Shown here: positions 36,777 through 38,639 of the stretch, in pieces | How the letters are laid out: every line of letters begins with the position of its first letter | How positions within the stretch are numbered: the first letter of the stretch is position 1 | DNA from: Clostridiales bacterium | GTDB lineage: Bacteria > Bacillota > Clostridia > Oscillospirales > CAG-272 | DNA: 38,639 nucleotides | Direction: 5' to 3' | Assembly (NCBI GenBank): GCA_012514145.1 | Contig: JAAZAV010000013.1 | Span: forward strand, 1-38,639 | The notes under the pieces: model-generated | What the model was told of the DNA's origin: nothing | The model's database searches: none | Seen by the model: only the letters and a program-made list of their open reading frames with translations | Program-made: the position numbers and the translations under genes

Positions 36777-38420
36777 TTAAAACGCGCCGGGAGCAAATAG
36801 CACCTTCTTGCGGAATGAGTCGGCGCCCTCGGGGAGGAACCAGTCCACATCATAAGGCTGACCGTTCAGCAGCCAGCGGGCGGGGGTCATGTTCTCCATC
36901 CAGTCGAGAGGTATGAGTTCATCTGTCTGAATCGAGTTGCGGCGGTATGCCTCGCGCAGGAATTCCGCCACCTCATCGGTGACCGCCTCGGGCTGGGCGG
37001 AGACAAACATGGGGGAGCCCGAGACGGCAAGCAGATGCGTCCAGCGGGCGTTCATATCCCAGGACACCCGGGTGGTAAGCCCCACACAGTCGGCGTCGGC
37101 TGCGTAGAAGGTGCCGTTGTGAAGCCCGCGGAAGGCGAGAGTATTGACGCCCATCCTGCGGGTGCGCTCCCAGTCGCGGCCGGAAGTGTCGTCGCCGGTG
37201 CGGTTGAGCTCGATAAGTCCTGCGGCAAGGTGACCTATGACGTTGCAGCCGATTATTACGGTGTCGGGACCGGCCGCCTCGCGGATTACCCGGTTCAGGT
37301 TGACTATTACCTCGGCTGAAGTCTTGGAACGGTCGCGGAAAGACCATTCACGTCCCCCGTCAGCCACGGCAAGTTCGGTGCGCCCGGCAAGCGCCCAGCA
37401 GCCGAACATGTCATATGTTGAGAAGTCGTGCTTTATGAGTTTGTAGCCCCAGCCGGTTAAACGCTCAGTGGTCTCACGGACATAATCCAGCACCTCGGGT
37501 ATGCTGGGGTCAAGGCTGTCGCGGCAGCGCTCGGCACGCCACTCGACGGGAATGAGATCGTCGTTCATCTTGTCCTCGGCGATGAGGTAGCGCACCCAGA
37601 TGCCGGGGATTGCGCCCGTTTCCGCCATTTCGGAGGCCAGGCGCGCCATGTCGGGAAATTTCTCGTTGCCTCTGTCCCATGGGGCGTCGCAGTTTACCGG
37701 CGACCAGCCGTTGTCTATGACCATGTATGGCGGATTTTCGTTGCCTTTGCATAGCGACATCAGCAGACGGGTGTCGTTCATTATTTCCTCATGGGAGGTC
37801 TTGCCGTAGGCGTAGTACCAGTCGTTTGAGCCGTAGACCGGTCTTGCGGTTTTCAGCGGCGATGGAGACATGGCGGCACAGAAGAGGCGCCCCGCCGTGT
37901 AAGCCGACATATCGCGATACTCGCCGAAAATAACATCACAGACACTTATTACACGATTGCCGGGGAGAACGTCCCGGGTGCCCGAGCGCACATCCAGCCA
38001 GCAGGTGACGCCGGAAACATCATACTGCCAGAAGACGAGAGCCGAGGCAAGAACGCCCACGCCGAAACACTCGGTGAAGCGGCCGGCATAGTCGGTATTA
38101 GAGTCTGATCCGTTTGACGCCATGCAGAACCAGGGCATAGTGCGCTGGGGATTGACCGGTCCCCACATCAGGTCGCCGTAGCCCCGTTCCCAGGCGTCGC
38201 CGTATACCATTACCGATTCGGTGCGCCGCTCTCCGGAGTGTGCGCGGTTCCAGCGCAGACGGATATAGCTGACGCCGGTGTCGGACTGGCGAACCGCAAG
38301 GCTCACTGACATGCGGCCGCCGTTTATGTTAAATTTTACCTCTGCGTAATCGCTTATGGCTTTATCGGCGACCCCGAGGGAGGTGTAGACACGTATATGG
38401 TCGGGGATTCGTAACTTCAT
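36777..38420 (-). CDS. clan GH-D glycoside hydrolase, GH36/alpha-galactosidase-like
   Basis: A 547-residue protein with an N-terminal beta-rich region (to about 190) and a C-terminal barrel. The barrel starts YGSNDWYYAYG and continues PYMVIDNGW (232-239), GIWVRYLI, then YKLIKHDFSTYD, where D332 matches the K-x-D nucleophile of clan GH-D (GH27/GH31/GH36), and ELNRTGDDTSG, where D410 or D411 is the likely acid/base. No signal peptide is seen, so it should act inside the cell on imported oligosaccharides. The canonical GH36 length is about 700, so this is a short form. Substrate could be alpha-galactoside or alpha-N-acetylgalactosaminide. GAGG lies eight bases before the ATG; it is the first gene of the operon. 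Confidence 0.72.
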   Translation of the reverse strand: MKLRIPDHIRVYTSLGVADKAISDYAEVKFNINGGRMSVSLAVRQSDTGVSYIRLRWNRAHSGERRTESVMVYGDAWERGYGDLMWGPVNPQRTMPWFCMASNGSDSNTDYAGRFTECFGVGVLASALVFWQYDVSGVTCWLDVRSGTRDVLPGNRVISVCDVIFGEYRDMSAYTAGRLFCAAMSPSPLKTARPVYGSNDWYYAYGKTSHEEIMNDTRLLMSLCKGNENPPYMVIDNGWSPVNCDAPWDRGNEKFPDMARLASEMAETGAIPGIWVRYLIAEDKMNDDLIPVEWRAERCRDSLDPSIPEVLDYVRETTERLTGWGYKLIKHDFSTYDMFGCWALAGRTELAVADGGREWSFRDRSKTSAEVIVNLNRVIREAAGPDTVIIGCNVIGHLAAGLIELNRTGDDTSGRDWERTRRMGVNTLAFRGLHNGTFYAADADCVGLTTRVSWDMNARWTHLLAVSGSPMFVSAQPEAVTDEVAEFLREAYRRNSIQTDELIPLDWMENMTPARWLLNGQPYDVDWFLPEGADSFRKKVLFAPGAF

Positions 38421-38455
38421 ATTGATTTCCTCACCTGCATTGATTTTATATAAAC

Positions 38456-38484
38456 AGTATACCCCCGTGCGCGCCTTATGTCAA
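38456..38484 (-). promoter_or_regulatory. promoter of the GH-GNAT-GNAT-Gfo operon
   Basis: On the minus strand a perfect TTGACA (38479-38484) and TATACT (38456-38461) are 17 nt apart. Transcription would start near 38449, about 29 nt before the glycosidase ATG. No catabolite-repression (cre) box was recognised. Confidence 0.87.
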
Positions 38485-38498
38485 GCAAGGTTTTAACT

Positions 38499-38527
38499 TT
38501 CGGAATACAAAAGTGTTATGTTACAAT
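38499..38527 (+). promoter_or_regulatory. weak candidate promoter for the terminal gene
   Basis: TACAAT (38522-38527) matches 5/6 of the -10 consensus; TTCGGA (38499-38504), 17 nt upstream, matches only 3/6 of the -35 box. Confidence 0.3.
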
Positions 38528-38560
38528 TGATGTGAGACATACATAAAAGGAGTAGAAAAA

Positions 38561-38623
38561 GTGATCGAGTCGTGTTAAAATAATGTTGCCCCCAACAAAA
38601 TTCAACAGAAAGGACTCAATCAC
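38561..38623 (+). promoter_or_regulatory. leader stem-loop with five-codon ORF
   Basis: AAGGAG at 38547-38552 is placed correctly for a GTG at 38561 that begins a five-codon ORF (M-I-E-S-C, stop at 38576-38578). The first eleven bases of that ORF (38561-38571) are complementary to 38613-38623 at ten of eleven positions. A smaller GTTG/CAAC hairpin lies between (38585-38596). The distal arm touches the Shine-Dalgarno (AAAGGA) of the next start codon, so the stem could hide it. Confidence 0.45.
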
Positions 38624-38625
38624 CC

Positions 38626-38639
38626 ATGAAGAATTATAA
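38626..38639 (+). CDS. start of an unidentified gene, cut by the window end
   Basis: ATG AAG AAT TAT begins an ORF that leaves the window after four full codons. AAAGGA lies about 11 bases upstream. Nothing can be said of its product. A contig ending inside an AT-richer segment is often an insertion-sequence edge, but no terminal repeat or transposase residue is visible to prove that. Confidence 0.4.

Noticed and set aside
38417-38440. Seven-codon ORF whose stop overlaps the glycosidase ATG
   Set aside because: It has no ribosome-binding site in a leader of under 30 nt, so translation is unlikely.
38485-38639. Calling an insertion sequence at the window end
   Set aside because: No transposase residues, terminal inverted repeat pair or target duplication can be seen in the available bases.

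Overview
The window looks like a chromosomal stretch from an anaerobic member of the Firmicutes (Bacillota), most likely an uncultured gut-type Clostridia such as Oscillospirales or a relative. The grounds are: a PolC-type DNA polymerase III, a short HisG paired with HisZ, a Firmicutes-type insertion in ribosomal protein S12, the rpoB-rpoC-rpsL-rpsG order, strong sigma-A promoters (TTGACA / N17 / TATAAT) and purine-rich Shine-Dalgarno sites. Base composition is moderately GC-rich, and nearly all DNA is coding. No tRNA, rRNA, CRISPR array or complete mobile element was seen.

Layout. (1) 1-9,380, minus strand: rpoB-rpoC, then rpsL and rpsG, each of the last two with its own likely promoter. rpoB has a structured leader of about 300 nt, and rplKAJL are not upstream. 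(2) 9,381-15,493, plus strand: rpsT, transcribed divergently from rpoB and ending at a strong terminator; a metallo-beta-lactamase-fold hydrolase; then a nagA-like deacetylase, metG, tatD and a TatD-linked radical SAM protein as one likely operon. A perfect 22-bp hairpin separates this run from the convergent histidine operon. (3) 15,523-22,797, minus strand: hisZ-G-D-C-B-A-F-I-E under one promoter, with no hisH and no histidinol-phosphatase gene. (4) 22,869-34,072, minus strand: pyrH-frr-uppS-cdsA-dxr-rseP-ispG-polC, the conserved UMP kinase / ribosome recycling / isoprenoid / phospholipid / replication cluster, but without rpsB-tsf in front and without proS. (5) 34,122-38,484, minus strand: an accessory carbohydrate operon of a clan GH-D (GH36-like) glycosidase, two tandem GNAT acetyltransferases and a Gfo/Idh/MocA protein that resembles the NAD-dependent GH109 glycosidase branch. 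(6) 38,485-38,639, plus strand: the window ends inside the start of another gene preceded by a stem-loop and a five-codon leader ORF, perhaps the edge of a mobile element.

Most of the window is core information processing and biosynthesis. The novelty candidates are: a perfect 23-nt inverted repeat flanking rpsL, one copy touching its ribosome-binding site and the other the likely rpsG -10 box; the GH-D/GNAT/GNAT/GH109-like operon, which reads as an uncharacterised amino-sugar glycan system; an rseP gene with no standard start codon; a histidine operon without hisH; an Arg at the streptomycin-determining Lys88 position of S12; and an operator-like palindrome between the divergent rpoB and rpsT promoters.
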